This document shows positions 11,065 to 19,713 of a DNA stretch of 64,000 nucleotides, piece by piece. This DNA is from CAMLFJ01 sp035524955 (GTDB lineage Bacteria; Methylomirabilota; Methylomirabilia; Rokubacteriales; CSP1-6), in NCBI GenBank assembly GCA_035524955.1, contig DATLFG010000100.1:38280-102279 (forward strand), given 5' to 3'. The position numbers and the translations under genes were made by a program. The number at the start of each line of letters is the position of its first letter. The stretch's first letter is position 1. The notes beneath the pieces are model-generated. The model saw only the letters and a list, made by a program, of their open reading frames with translations. It was not told the DNA's origin and searched no databases.

Positions 11065-12000
11065 ATGAACAAGATCGAGCGCGTGCGCGCCGCGCTGGCG
11101 GGCCGGCCGGTGGACCGGGCCCCCCTTACCGTCTGGTATCACTTCGGCAACCAGCACGCCCCCGCCGAGCGCGCCGCTCAGGTGCATCTGGAGTTCTTCG
11201 ACCACTACGATCTGGACCTGCTCAAGCTCATGAACGACTACGACTACCCCATGCCGGCGGGCCTGGAGGTGATCGCGAGCGCGGCCGACCTGGCCCGCCT
11301 CGAGCCGTTCGATCCGGTCCAGACCCCGTTCGGCACCCAGCTCCAGGCGGTGGAGCTGGTGGCCCGCGCCCTCCGCGACCGCGCGCTCTTCGTGGACACC
11401 GTGTTCAACGCGTGGAACACGCTCAAGCGCAACCTGGTGCGGGAGGCGATGCCCGCGCTGATGGCCGAGCAGCCGAAGGCGCTCGAGGCCGCGCTCGCGG
11501 TGGTCAACGACAACCTGATCCGGTACGCCCAGGCGAGCCTGGCCCGCGGCGCCGCCGGGATCTTCTTCTCGGTGCCCGCCACCGCCGAGAGCCTGACGCT
11601 CGAGCAGTACGAGCGCTTCATGCGACCCTTCGATCTCGCGTTCCTGGAGGCCATCAAGGGCCGCGGGGAGTGTCACGTGCTGCACGCTCACGGCGAGCGC
11701 CTCTACGTCGATCGGCTGCTCGACTATCCCGTCCACGCGCTGTCGTGGGCGGATCGCAATGGCGGCCCCGGCATCGCCGAGGCACGCCGCCGCACCCGGT
11801 TCACCCTGATGGCGGGCCTCGACCACGTGAAGTTCGTCGACAGCTCGGCCCGGCTGGTGCGCGGGCAGGTCCGGCAGGCCCTCGAGGCGGGGGGCGCCAC
11901 CGGCTTCATCCTCGCCCCGGGCTGCTCGCTGCCCACCTACGCCTACCCGCCCCTGATCCGCGCCGCGCGGGACGAGTCGTCCCGCTTCCGGCTTGGGTGA
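11065..12000 (+). CDS. Uroporphyrinogen decarboxylase-family protein
   Basis: A 311-residue TIM-barrel protein of the UroD/MtaA superfamily, beginning MNKIERVRAALAGRPVDR and ending with the LAPGCSLPTYAYP segment typical of the family. It lacks the RQAGRY motif of true haem-pathway HemE and is shorter, so it is more likely one of the many UroD-like proteins related to corrinoid methyltransferases. Just 13 bp separate it from the acyl-CoA ligase, so a joint transcript is likely. Confidence 0.8.
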   Translation: MNKIERVRAALAGRPVDRAPLTVWYHFGNQHAPAERAAQVHLEFFDHYDLDLLKLMNDYDYPMPAGLEVIASAADLARLEPFDPVQTPFGTQLQAVELVARALRDRALFVDTVFNAWNTLKRNLVREAMPALMAEQPKALEAALAVVNDNLIRYAQASLARGAAGIFFSVPATAESLTLEQYERFMRPFDLAFLEAIKGRGECHVLHAHGERLYVDRLLDYPVHALSWADRNGGPGIAEARRRTRFTLMAGLDHVKFVDSSARLVRGQVRQALEAGGATGFILAPGCSLPTYAYPPLIRAARDESSRFRLG

Positions 12001-12042
12001 AATCCGTGCCAACAAGGGGTAAATCCCTGCCTCTTGTGGCCG

Positions 12043-12058
12043 TTTCATCCTTGAAACT
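12043..12058. other. Perfect inverted repeat in an AT-richer gap
   Basis: GTTTCA-TCCT-TGAAAC forms a 6-bp perfect stem in the 124-bp gap between the UroD-like gene and the small membrane protein gene. It could be an operator or part of a weak terminator; no U-tract follows. Confidence 0.35.
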
Positions 12059-12124
12059 ACCCGAGAAATAAAGAGCTTTCCCATGGAACGCCCCTTGCTC
12101 TCCTCGGAGCAGGAGGAGGGACCG

Positions 12125-12337
12125 ATGACCCCGAAGCTCATCGCGCTGGCAGCCGTCGCCGTTCTGACCGTCGTGTTCCTGAGCCCCGTCGCGTACATGG
12201 CAGGGCAGCGCGCCTCGGTATGGCTCACCACGCCGGCGACGGAGCGGACCGGCCCGTGGCCGAGCCTGGACGAGGCGGAGCGCGAGCCGACCGAGCGTTC
12301 CACGCCGCCTGTGCGCCCCGGCTTCGGGGACATCTAG
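12125..12337 (+). CDS. Small single-helix membrane protein, unknown function
   Basis: A 70-residue protein starting MTPKLIALAAV with one hydrophobic helix (residues ~4-26) and a proline- and charge-rich tail. A GGAGGAGGG ribosome-binding site precedes the ATG at 12125, which decides the start over the ATG at 12083. I do not recognise a family. Confidence 0.5.
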   Translation: MTPKLIALAAVAVLTVVFLSPVAYMAGQRASVWLTTPATERTGPWPSLDEAEREPTERSTPPVRPGFGDI

Positions 12338-12369
12338 ACCGTCCCGATCGACTAGACTGTCCCGGTAGA
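12334..12369. repeat. Two tandem 18-bp direct repeats
   Basis: CTAGACCGTCCCGATCGA (12334-12351) is followed at once by CTAGACTGTCCCGGTAGA (12352-12369), matching at 15 of 18 positions. The pair spans the stop codon of the small gene and lies just upstream of the DedA start. Confidence 0.6.
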
Positions 12370-12400
12370 CCGGCCCGGCGAGCCCCCGGATACTGGAGGC

Positions 12401-13042
12401 ATGGCCATGTGGATGGCCGGCCTCGATAGCCTGCTCCGGGACACGAGCCTGGTCTACCTCGGGCTCTTCCTGGCCACCCTGATCGACGCGACCGGACTGC
12501 CGTTTCCGGGGCGCGTTGCGCTCGTGGCGGCCGGCGCGACCATGGCGGAGGACTGGGGACAGGTCGCCCTGATGACCGCGGCGGGCGCGCTCGGCGCCTC
12601 CACGGGTGACCATCTCTGGTGGGCCGCGGGGCGTCTCGGCGCCGCCGACCGGATGACCCCACTGTACTGCAGGCTCTCGCTGGCCTCCGGGCGCTGCGAG
12701 ACGCGCGCCCGCGCCCGGTTCGAGCGCTTCGGGGCGCTGGCCATCGTGATCGGGCGCTTCGTGGCCGGGGTGCGACTCTTCGCGGCGCCGATGGCGGGCG
12801 GCGGGGCGATCTCCTACCCGCGCTTCCTCCTGTTCGAGCTGGTCGGCGCGGTCCTCTGGTCCGGGCTCTTCGTCGCGCTGGGCTACGCGCTGGGCGCGCA
12901 ATGGCACGCGCTGCTCGATCGCTATGGCCGGGGCGCCGCGGTCGCCGCCCTCGTGGTGCTGATGGCAGGCCCCGGCCTGATCATCCTGGTCCGCCTCGCG
13001 CGGCGGCGGCGGCACGGGCCGGCGGGCGCGCCTACAGGGTGA
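12401..13042 (+). CDS. DedA-family membrane protein
   Basis: A 213-residue polytopic membrane protein with DedA/SNARE-associated features: LATLIDATGLPFPGR near the N-terminus, a glycine-rich GALGASTGDHLWWAAG turn, and RFVAGVRLFAAPMAGGG, the conserved arginine/glycine loop. DedA proteins act in membrane lipid (undecaprenyl phosphate or phospholipid) transport and envelope maintenance. Its last 11 bp overlap the convergent MBL gene. Confidence 0.85.
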   Translation: MAMWMAGLDSLLRDTSLVYLGLFLATLIDATGLPFPGRVALVAAGATMAEDWGQVALMTAAGALGASTGDHLWWAAGRLGAADRMTPLYCRLSLASGRCETRARARFERFGALAIVIGRFVAGVRLFAAPMAGGGAISYPRFLLFELVGAVLWSGLFVALGYALGAQWHALLDRYGRGAAVAALVVLMAGPGLIILVRLARRRRHGPAGAPTG

Positions 13043-13772
13043 TCACCAGGCCGTCGTGGGCGCACTGCTCCGGCACGTCCGCCGCGCGCGCGAGCATCTC
13101 GCGGCTCATGTGCGTGAGGATCAGCCGCCGCGCGCCCACCCGGCCGGCATGGGTCGTGATGTCCGGGTAGTTCAGGTGCCACTTCACCGCCTTCCCGTAG
13201 AAGTACGATTCCGCGATCAGCAGGTCGGTATTCCGCGCGGCGCGGGCGACCTCGTCGGTCCACTCGGTGTCGCCCGTGTAGCAGATCGTCTTGTCGCCCA
13301 CCTGGATGCGCAGCGCGGTGGGATTGGTCTCCGGGGTGTGCCGGGCGCGCTCCGGGGTCACGAGGAGATCGAGCACCGGATGCGAGCGGCCCGGCTCCAT
13401 CTCGATCCAGTCGAGCGGGAACCGGGGTGTCATGACGTGCGAGCCGGGGAAGAGCGCCTCGCGGATCGTCGCCATGCGCGCGCGGAGCTCCCGCGGACCT
13501 GCGATCACGAGGGGACGGGTGCGCCGGGCGGCCAGCATCGCGTCGAGGAGGAGGAACGGCACCCCGGCGGCATGATCGCCGTGCAGGTGCGTGAGCAGGA
13601 TCGCGTCGATCGAATTGTGCTCGATCCCCTGCTGGGCCAGGGCGATGAGCGACGAGGCCCCGAAGTCGACCGCGAAGCGGCAGCGCGGCCCGTCCACCAG
13701 GATGCAGGTCTGGAAGCGCCCTCCGCTGCCGAAGGAATCGCCGGAGCCGACGAACCGCACGGTGACCGTCAT
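13032..13772 (-). CDS. Metallo-beta-lactamase fold hydrolase, RNase Z-like
   Basis: A 246-residue MBL-fold enzyme. The zinc-binding motif THLHGDHAAG is at residues ~60-69; later ligands are the aspartate in CYTGDTEW and the histidine of RLILTHMS. Order and size match the RNase Z/ElaC-like subgroup, though the tRNA-binding exosite is not evident, so tRNA processing is not assured. The ATG at 13772 overlaps the stop of the upstream membrane protein gene by 4 bp (ATGA), implying translational coupling. Confidence 0.8.
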   Translation of the reverse strand: MTVTVRFVGSGDSFGSGGRFQTCILVDGPRCRFAVDFGASSLIALAQQGIEHNSIDAILLTHLHGDHAAGVPFLLLDAMLAARRTRPLVIAGPRELRARMATIREALFPGSHVMTPRFPLDWIEMEPGRSHPVLDLLVTPERARHTPETNPTALRIQVGDKTICYTGDTEWTDEVARAARNTDLLIAESYFYGKAVKWHLNYPDITTHAGRVGARRLILTHMSREMLARAADVPEQCAHDGLVITL

Positions 13773-15190
13773 GACGATCCTCGATCGGGAGCGTACAGGT
13801 AGAACGTCTCGTCCCTGGCCCCCCACGGGCGTCCGGGCGTGCGGAACAGCAGGCGGAAGCCTTCCGCCTCCGCCTCCGGCCACGGACGACTCAAGAGCAG
13901 GTAGGTGGGATCGGCGGCGGCGCGCCAATCCGGACGATGCGTCTTCACCCGGGCGATCACCTCACTCAACGGGAGCTTCCGGGCGGCATCGTATCGCGCA
14001 TCCCACTTCATGTACGAGCCGTTCTCATCGATCCCCGGGTACCAGAACGTCCGGCGCGGCAGGAAGGCCAGGACCGAAACGGCCGGCGCCGCCGAGTGGG
14101 CCGCGACCCACGCGCGGTCGAGCCGATTCTCCAGGATGAAGCGGGCCATCTCGCCCGCCTCCGAATAGTCGTCTCGCATCTCCTTCACCCATGTGTGCGC
14201 GGCCACCAGGAGCGACGGCAGGAGGAGCACGCCCAGGGCCGCGGCGAGGACGCGTTGGCGGAGGGATCGCCCGGGACCGGGCGTCTCGGCGCCGGCCATC
14301 CACCAGGCGACCGTCACCGCGATGAAGAGCAGGCCGAAGTGACGCACTCCTCCCGCGTACTTGAAGACGAGCACGTAGAACAGGCCGGCGCTGGTCACAA
14401 GAAAGACGAGGGCCGCCCGGGGCGCGGTCCGGACCCGGGCGAGCGTCAGGCCGACCGCGAGCGCGCCGACCACCTCGGTCCAGAAGCCCGCGTGGTGCGG
14501 CACAAACGCCTGCGACAGGGTCTCCCGGATACGAAGGGGCTCGACGTGGCGGAAGAACTCAGGCGGGAGCTGCCCGTCCACCGGCGGCCAGAGCTGCCAC
14601 ACCGCCAGTCCGATGCCGGCCCCCGCCAGGGCGACCCCGAGCCAGAGCCGGCGATTGCCCCGGGCTCGCCACGCGTCCCACGCGAGCGCGGCCGCGAAGG
14701 CGAGCGCGAAGAACGTGAAGTGGGCGCTGGCGTTCGCGGCCAGGCCGACCACCACGCCGTAGAGCGGGGCCAGGCGCCGGCGCGCGCCGTCCATCGCCAG
14801 CGCCGTGAAGCAGAGCAGTATGCCGATGGCGTAGTTGCGCGAGATCACCGCGTACTCGAACGACAGGAAATAGCCGAACACCAGGGCCAGGCGAAGCCCC
14901 AGCGGAAACGGGGCGCGGAACAGGAGGAGTCCGGCGGCCACCCAGGCGATGACCAGGTGCAGGTATCGCTGGGTGGCGTAGCCGGCGCCGGCCTTGGCGA
15001 ACGGCATCTGGATGAAGTACCAGAGGCCGGGAGTCCCCGAATAGCCCCCGTAGTGGAGGATCTCCCCGACGCTGGCGTCCCGCGCCATCACCCAGGCGTC
15101 GGCCTCGTCGCGCCACGGCTCGTGATGCGTGGCCAGGATGCTCGTCAGCGCGACGAAGACGGCAAGCGCGAGGGCGCTCTTCCAGTTCAC
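13769..15190 (-). CDS. Polytopic GT-C-like membrane glycosyltransferase candidate
   Basis: A 473-residue protein with around ten hydrophobic helices. After the first helix comes HHEPWRDEADAW, an acidic loop in the place of the catalytic DE/DD motif of GT-C enzymes, then an aromatic region YSGTPGLWYFIQMPF. The C-terminal ~130 residues form a soluble periplasmic-type domain. GT-C enzymes use lipid-linked sugars; donor and acceptor are unknown. Confidence 0.6.
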   Translation of the reverse strand: MNWKSALALAVFVALTSILATHHEPWRDEADAWVMARDASVGEILHYGGYSGTPGLWYFIQMPFAKAGAGYATQRYLHLVIAWVAAGLLLFRAPFPLGLRLALVFGYFLSFEYAVISRNYAIGILLCFTALAMDGARRRLAPLYGVVVGLAANASAHFTFFALAFAAALAWDAWRARGNRRLWLGVALAGAGIGLAVWQLWPPVDGQLPPEFFRHVEPLRIRETLSQAFVPHHAGFWTEVVGALAVGLTLARVRTAPRAALVFLVTSAGLFYVLVFKYAGGVRHFGLLFIAVTVAWWMAGAETPGPGRSLRQRVLAAALGVLLLPSLLVAAHTWVKEMRDDYSEAGEMARFILENRLDRAWVAAHSAAPAVSVLAFLPRRTFWYPGIDENGSYMKWDARYDAARKLPLSEVIARVKTHRPDWRAAADPTYLLLSRPWPEAEAEGFRLLFRTPGRPWGARDETFYLYAPDRGSS

Positions 15191-15248
15191 GCCACCAGGG
15201 TACGCGAAAAAGCTCTCGGGGCGCGGCGCGGCCTGCGAGGATAGGCGC

Positions 15249-16115
15249 GTGCGGCTCTTCGACCGGAAGTTCGGCGCGCGGTTCCTGGAGGACGTGCCCG
15301 CCGCGCCCGGCGTCTACCGGTTCCACGATACCGCGGGTATCCTCCTCTACGTCGGGATGGCCGCGAACCTGCGCCGGCGCCTCGCGCAGTATCGCCTCAC
15401 CGGGCGACGCAAGAAGGAGCGCAAGCGCCGCGCGCTCGTGAAGGCGGCGGCCCGCATCACCTGGGAGGTCTGCGAATCGCCGCTGGCCGCCGCGCTCGCC
15501 GAGATCCGCCTCATCCAGACGCTCCGGCCGCCGCAGAACGTGGCGGGCGCCTATCCGTTCCTGTACCCCTACGTCGGCGTGGCAACCGAGGGCGGCGAGA
15601 CGTACTTCTGCCTCACCACCACGCCCGAGGCCTTCCCGGCCTTCACGTTCCACGGGGCCTTCCGGTCCCGCGAGGTGACCGGCGAGGCGTTCTTCCGCCT
15701 CATGGACCTGCTCCGCTACATCGGCCACCCGGTGCCGCGCCATCGCTGCCGTCGCTTCGGCGCGGTCCGGCACTCCCACGTGCGCGGATTCCGGCGACTG
15801 CCGGCCGACAGCGCCGAGACGTGGAGCACCCTGCTCCGCGGAACCTCTCGGGAGGCGCTGGAGGTGCTCGCCCTGCGGCTGCTGGACCATGCCGGCGCCC
15901 GGGCCCGCCGAGAGGAGACCCATCGGGCCCTGCGCGCCGTCGGGCGCTTCTTCCGGCACGAGGCCCGGGCCCTGGCCCGGGTGCGAACCGCCACCGGCTA
16001 TCCGCTCTATCCCGTGCCCCAGGGGGAGCGGGACCTGCTCTTCGCCCGGTATCGGGGTCGAGGCCTTGACGTGACAGGGCTTGTCAGGAGAAGGGCGCGT
16101 TTCGTAACTCGGTAA
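15249..16115 (+). CDS. GIY-YIG nuclease domain protein (UvrC N-terminal-like)
   Basis: A 288-residue protein whose first ~100 residues are a GIY-YIG domain: GVYRFHD, then LLYVGMAANLRRRL with the catalytic arginine, and LAEIRLIQTLRPPQN holding the metal-binding glutamate and final asparagine. The arrangement is like the N-terminal nuclease half of UvrC, but the UvrC C-terminal endonuclease and HhH domains are absent. The remaining ~180 residues are not recognised. The start is GTG at 15249; frames reaching back to 15129 overlap the divergent gene. Confidence 0.75.
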   Translation: MRLFDRKFGARFLEDVPAAPGVYRFHDTAGILLYVGMAANLRRRLAQYRLTGRRKKERKRRALVKAAARITWEVCESPLAAALAEIRLIQTLRPPQNVAGAYPFLYPYVGVATEGGETYFCLTTTPEAFPAFTFHGAFRSREVTGEAFFRLMDLLRYIGHPVPRHRCRRFGAVRHSHVRGFRRLPADSAETWSTLLRGTSREALEVLALRLLDHAGARARREETHRALRAVGRFFRHEARALARVRTATGYPLYPVPQGERDLLFARYRGRGLDVTGLVRRRARFVTR

Positions 16116-16186
16116 GAACGCTAGCCTTGTAAGGTCCTGTGCTTACACGCCTCGCGGGTGGCACCTTCGGTGCACTGCTCCCGGGT

Positions 16187-16588
16187 ATGCCGGCCGAACC
16201 CTCGTCCAGGCGCATCCTCGTGGTCGATGACGACGACCAGATCCGCGACCTCCTGGCCACCGCGCTGAGCGCCGACGGATACACGGTGGACGGAGCCCGG
16301 GACGGGGGCGAAGCCCTGGCCCTCCTCACGCAGCACCCGTACGACCTCGTGCTGAGCGACCTGCGCATGCCCCGGGTGGACGGCCCTTCCCTCTACGAGA
16401 CCCTCCAGACCCGCCATCGCTTCCCGGTGCGCTTCGCCACCAAGCTGCCTCGCGTGATCTTCATGACCGGCAATCCCGCGGAGCACGCCGAGTTCCTCCG
16501 CGGGACCACGGATCCGATCCTGGAGAAGCCGTTCGCGATGCGCATCGTCCGGAAGATGGTCCGCGTGCTCCTGTCCGCCACGCCCTAG
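16187..16588 (+). CDS. Stand-alone response regulator receiver protein
   Basis: A 133-residue receiver-only protein. VVDDDDQ carries the acidic cluster, LSDLRMPRVDG the phospho-acceptor aspartate, MTGN the switch residue and EKPF the conserved lysine. It lies 9 bp before a HAMP histidine kinase, so the two most likely form one phosphorelay. The ATG at 16187 is preferred; a start at 16139 would add 16 unrelated residues. Confidence 0.85.
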   Translation: MPAEPSSRRILVVDDDDQIRDLLATALSADGYTVDGARDGGEALALLTQHPYDLVLSDLRMPRVDGPSLYETLQTRHRFPVRFATKLPRVIFMTGNPAEHAEFLRGTTDPILEKPFAMRIVRKMVRVLLSATP

Positions 16589-16597
16589 GCTCGTCCG

Positions 16598-18061
16598 ATG
16601 CGCCTGGCCACGAAGATCTTCCTCGTCTCCGCGCTCGTCATCCTCGTCCTCTGCGGCACGGTGGTGTGGAGCCTGCTCACCGTCAAGCGGCTCGTCACCG
16701 CGAACCAGGAGATCACCACCCGCGCGGTGCCGGCGCTGCGCCTGCAGGGCGCCCTGCGCGAGTCCGTGCACGGGCTGGTGCGCCTGGAGACCCGGGCCCT
16801 CGTGCTGCAGGACCAGAAGTACGCCGCGATGTGGACCGACCGGGCCGACCGGGCGACCCGTGACCTGGCGGAGCTCGGCGACTACCTGGAGAGCGCGGAG
16901 GAGCGGGACGCCCACGCCCGGGCCGGCGACGCCTTCGCGACCTACCGCGGCCACGTCGCGGCGGAGCGGCGCCTCGTGGCGCTCGGTCGCGCCCGCGCGG
17001 CGCTGCTGATCGCGGAAGGTCCCGCGCGCGAGGCGGCCGAGAGTACGGAGGCCGCCCTCGCCGACGCCATCACCGCGACCGAGGCGCGGCTGGCCGCCGG
17101 GCAGGCGCGCGCCCGGGCCCTCGAGGCCCGGACCTGGCGCGCGGTGACCGGCGCGCTGGCGGTGAGCCTGGTCCTGGCGCTGGCGGCCAGCGCGCTGCTC
17201 GCCTACCGCATGGCGCGCTCGCTCGGCCGGCTGTCCTCGGCCACCAGGTCGCTCGCCGCCGGGACCTGGACCGGGCCCCTCCCCGTCGAGGGGCGCGACG
17301 AGATCAGCGAGCTCGGCCGGGCCTTCAATCAGATGGCCGAGCGGCTGCGCGACGTGGAGCGCCTCAAGGAGGAGTTCTTCTCGCACATCACCCATGACCT
17401 GCGGAACCCGCTGGCGTCCATCCGGCTCGCCGCCGAAGGCATCCAGGAGCGGGCCAAGGCCGGGGGCGACGCGAAGGCCGCGCGCTTCGGATACCTCATC
17501 GAGGTCAGCGCCGCCCGCATGATGACGATGATCAACCAGATCCTCGACTTCACGCGGCTCCGGGCCCGCGCGGTGCCGCTCGAGCGCAAGCCCATCGACC
17601 TGCTCGAGGTGGCGGGCCGGGCCCTGGACGAGCTCCGGCCGGTCTCCGAGGAGAAGCGGATCCGGGTGGACCTGGCGGCGGAGGGTCACGACTTCACGCT
17701 GCCGGGGGACGAGGGCAGCCTAGTGCGCGTGGTCGTGAACCTGCTCGGCAACGCGCTGCACTTCACGCCGGCCGGGGGCGCGGTGCGCGCGCGCCTGGCG
17801 GCGCTGCCGGACCGGCTCGAGCTGGCGATCGAGGACACCGGCGTCGGCATCCCGGCCGACGCGCTGCCCTCGATCTTCGAGCCCTACCGTCAGGCGCACG
17901 GCCCGCGCAAGGGCACCGGCCTCGGCCTGGCGGTGGTGAAGGGTCTCGTCGAGGCCCACGGCGGCACGGTGGCGGTGCGGTCGGAGGTCGGGAAGGGAAG
18001 CTGCTTCACGGTGACGATCCCGAAGGCCCCCGCCGAGGCGGGCGCCGCGGTGACCGTGTGA
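16598..18061 (+). CDS. HAMP-domain sensor histidine kinase
   Basis: A 487-residue membrane kinase. Helix 1 (about residues 9-30) and helix 2 (about 185-207) bracket a helical periplasmic sensor rich in Ala/Arg. A HAMP domain follows, then HisKA with SHITHDLRNPLAS (phospho-accepting H266), an N box VVNLLGNALHF and the G boxes DTGVGIPADAL and GTGLGLAVV. It sits between a receiver gene and a lipoprotein gene it overlaps by 4 bp, so the three look like one signalling unit. Confidence 0.9.
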   Translation: MRLATKIFLVSALVILVLCGTVVWSLLTVKRLVTANQEITTRAVPALRLQGALRESVHGLVRLETRALVLQDQKYAAMWTDRADRATRDLAELGDYLESAEERDAHARAGDAFATYRGHVAAERRLVALGRARAALLIAEGPAREAAESTEAALADAITATEARLAAGQARARALEARTWRAVTGALAVSLVLALAASALLAYRMARSLGRLSSATRSLAAGTWTGPLPVEGRDEISELGRAFNQMAERLRDVERLKEEFFSHITHDLRNPLASIRLAAEGIQERAKAGGDAKAARFGYLIEVSAARMMTMINQILDFTRLRARAVPLERKPIDLLEVAGRALDELRPVSEEKRIRVDLAAEGHDFTLPGDEGSLVRVVVNLLGNALHFTPAGGAVRARLAALPDRLELAIEDTGVGIPADALPSIFEPYRQAHGPRKGTGLGLAVVKGLVEAHGGTVAVRSEVGKGSCFTVTIPKAPAEAGAAVTV

Positions 18062-18567
18062 GACACCCCGCGCGCCGCCTGCGGTGGGTCGCTCCGGTCC
18101 TGCTGCTCACGACCGCCGCGTGCAGCACGGCCAGACCATTCCCCTGGCTCGGCATCGAGCCGCGCGCTCCGGGTACCCCACGCGCCGCCGTCCAGCTGAT
18201 CGCCCACGCCGACGACCTCGCCCGGCGGGGTCAGGCGCGGGCCGCGCAGGCCGCCTACGAGCGCGTGCTCCGCGAGCATCCGGGCGATCCGGAGGGCGCC
18301 TCCGCGCTCTACGGCCTCGGGCGCCTGCAGGCGGACCCGGCCGGCGGGCTTCGCAACTATCGGGCCGCGCAGCAGACCTTCTCCCGACTCCTGGCCGCCT
18401 ACCCGCGGAGCCGCTGGGAGGCCGACGCGCGCGCGTGGCAGGCGATGATCGGGGACGTGCTCGCGCGGGGGGCCGAGGCGGCGCAGCTCAAGGAGGAAGC
18501 GGCGCGGCTCAAGCGGCAGATCGAGCAGCTTCGGCGCACCGACCTCGATCTCGAGCGGCGCCGCTAG
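18058..18567 (+). CDS. Lipoprotein with TPR-like repeats and C-terminal coiled coil
   Basis: A 169-residue protein starting GTG, overlapping the kinase stop by 4 bp (GTGA). Residues 1-22 end in a lipobox TAAC (C22). The middle has alternating helices resembling tetratricopeptide units of BamD/YbgF-type proteins, with the phrases AAYERVLREHPGDPEG and TFSRLLAAYPRSRWEADA. The tail (~140-169) is a charged coiled coil. The coupling suggests it supplies an envelope input to the kinase; this is inference. Confidence 0.7.
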   Translation: MRHPARRLRWVAPVLLLTTAACSTARPFPWLGIEPRAPGTPRAAVQLIAHADDLARRGQARAAQAAYERVLREHPGDPEGASALYGLGRLQADPAGGLRNYRAAQQTFSRLLAAYPRSRWEADARAWQAMIGDVLARGAEAAQLKEEAARLKRQIEQLRRTDLDLERRR

Positions 18568-18571
18568 ACGA

Positions 18572-18591
18572 CCCGCCCCCGGGGTGGCGGG
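18572..18591 (+). terminator. GC-rich hairpin after the kinase/lipoprotein unit
   Basis: CCCGCC and GGCGGG form a 6-bp stem with a GC-rich loop 5 bp after the lipoprotein stop. No U-tract follows, so termination may need Rho. Confidence 0.45.
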
Positions 18592-18633
18592 CCGCTCGAC
18601 ACCTACGCCGGGCCGGTCCTGGCCGGACTCGCC

Positions 18634-18663
18634 TTGACATCGCCGGCGGCGAGGGCGCACCAT
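18634..18663 (+). promoter_or_regulatory. Possible promoter of the deaminase gene
   Basis: A perfect TTGACA -35 at 18634-18639 is followed after 18 bp by a weak CACCAT. The deaminase ATG is only 9 bp further on. Confidence 0.35.
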
Positions 18664-18671
18664 CCCGCCCC

Positions 18672-19109
18672 ATGGACGCGTTCCTCCAGGCCGCGATCGA
18701 GGAGGCCGAGCTGAGCTTCTCCGAGGGCGGCATCCCCATCGGCTCGGTGCTCGTCCACGAGGGGCGCGTCCTCGGCCGCGGCCACAACCGCCGCGTGCAG
18801 AACGGCAGCGCGATCCTCCACGGCGAGATGGACGCGCTCGAGAACGCGGGCCGCCGGCCGGCCCGCGTCTACCGCGAGTGCACGATCTACACGACGCTCT
18901 CGCCGTGCGCGATGTGCACCGGGGCCATTCTCCTCTACCGCATCCCGCGGGTGATCGTCGGCGAGAACCGGACGTACCGCGGGGAGGAGGATCTCCTGCG
19001 CGGGCGCGGCGTGACGGTGGAGGTGCTCGACGACGCGCGGTGCCGGGACCTGATGGCCCGATTCATCCAGGCCAACCCCGCCCTGTGGGCGGAGGATATC
19101 GGCGAGTAG
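18672..19109 (+). CDS. Nucleoside/cytosine deaminase, CDA superfamily
   Basis: A 145-residue zinc deaminase. HGEMDALENAG supplies the zinc histidine and catalytic glutamate, and SPCAMCTGAI the two zinc cysteines (PCxxC). The C-terminus (NPALWAEDIGE) and the HGEMDALENAGR block resemble yeast-type cytosine deaminase more than TadA, so free cytosine or a related amino-heterocycle is the likelier substrate. The start at 18672 matches the domain start. Confidence 0.85.
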   Translation: MDAFLQAAIEEAELSFSEGGIPIGSVLVHEGRVLGRGHNRRVQNGSAILHGEMDALENAGRRPARVYRECTIYTTLSPCAMCTGAILLYRIPRVIVGENRTYRGEEDLLRGRGVTVEVLDDARCRDLMARFIQANPALWAEDIGE

Positions 19110-19130
19110 AGAGAGCGGCCGGACCGCGGG

Positions 19131-19706
19131 TCAGCGCGGCCAGGGCAGCGGCGTCGTCTCGCTCCACGCGTCGGGCCGGATGCCGAACGCCTCGATCATG
19201 CGCTGCCACCCCGACGCGATCGTGAGCGCGGCGCCCAGCTCGAGGATCTGCCCCTCGTCGAAGTGCTCCCGCAGCCGGGCGAAGAGCGCGTCGTCCACCA
19301 GGGGCCGCTCCCCGCTCAAGCAGTCGGCGAGCCGCAGAGCCGCCACCGTGTGGGCGGGCAGATCAGCCTGCTCGAGATCCCCGAGCGCCTGCTGCACCTC
19401 GCGCTCCGTCAGTCCCTTGCGCACCAACGATGCGCTGCGCGCGAGGCTTCAGTGCACGCACTGGTTGCGCTGGGCGAGGCGGATGCGGCACAGCTCCACG
19501 AGCGCGGGATCGAGGCTCGCGCCGCCCGCATAGCTGAAGCCCACCCAGGCGAGGAACAGGTCGAGCACCGCGGGCCGGCGTGCGAGGGTGAGGAAGAGAT
19601 TGTCGTCCTGATAGGCCTTGGCGCGCCAGACGTCGAAGCGACGCCGCAGCTCCGGATCGAGCCGCTCCGGATCGGCCTTGGGCAGGCGACCATGCGCGTT
19701 GGCCAT
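19131..19706 (-). CDS. AhpD/carboxymuconolactone decarboxylase-like selenoprotein (UGA = Sec86)
   Basis: Two frames, 19449-19706 and 19131-19448, are in phase and separated only by UGA at 19449-19451. Read through, they give a 191-residue AhpD-like protein. The join reads RLAQRNQCVH-U-SLARSASLV, so UGA falls at the second position of the CxxC redox motif (here CxxU), which in the family reduces peroxides or disulfides. The N-terminal half (19 kb end) and the C-terminal half both match the family. A bacterial SECIS-type hairpin starts 13 nt after the UGA. The alternative, a nonsense mutation, is less likely given selD and three similar cases in the window. Confidence 0.8.
19397..19446 (-). promoter_or_regulatory. 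Bacterial SECIS element of the AhpD-like selenoprotein
   Basis: On the minus strand an inner perfect stem GCGCA/UGCGC with a 7-nt loop UCGUUGG (19419-19435) begins 13 nt after the UGA. An outer perfect 8-bp stem, CCUCGCGC/GCGCGAGG, joins 19439-19446 to 19397-19404. Distance and G-containing loop fit SelB-binding bacterial SECIS hairpins. Confidence 0.7.
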
Positions 19707-19713
19707 GCGGACG

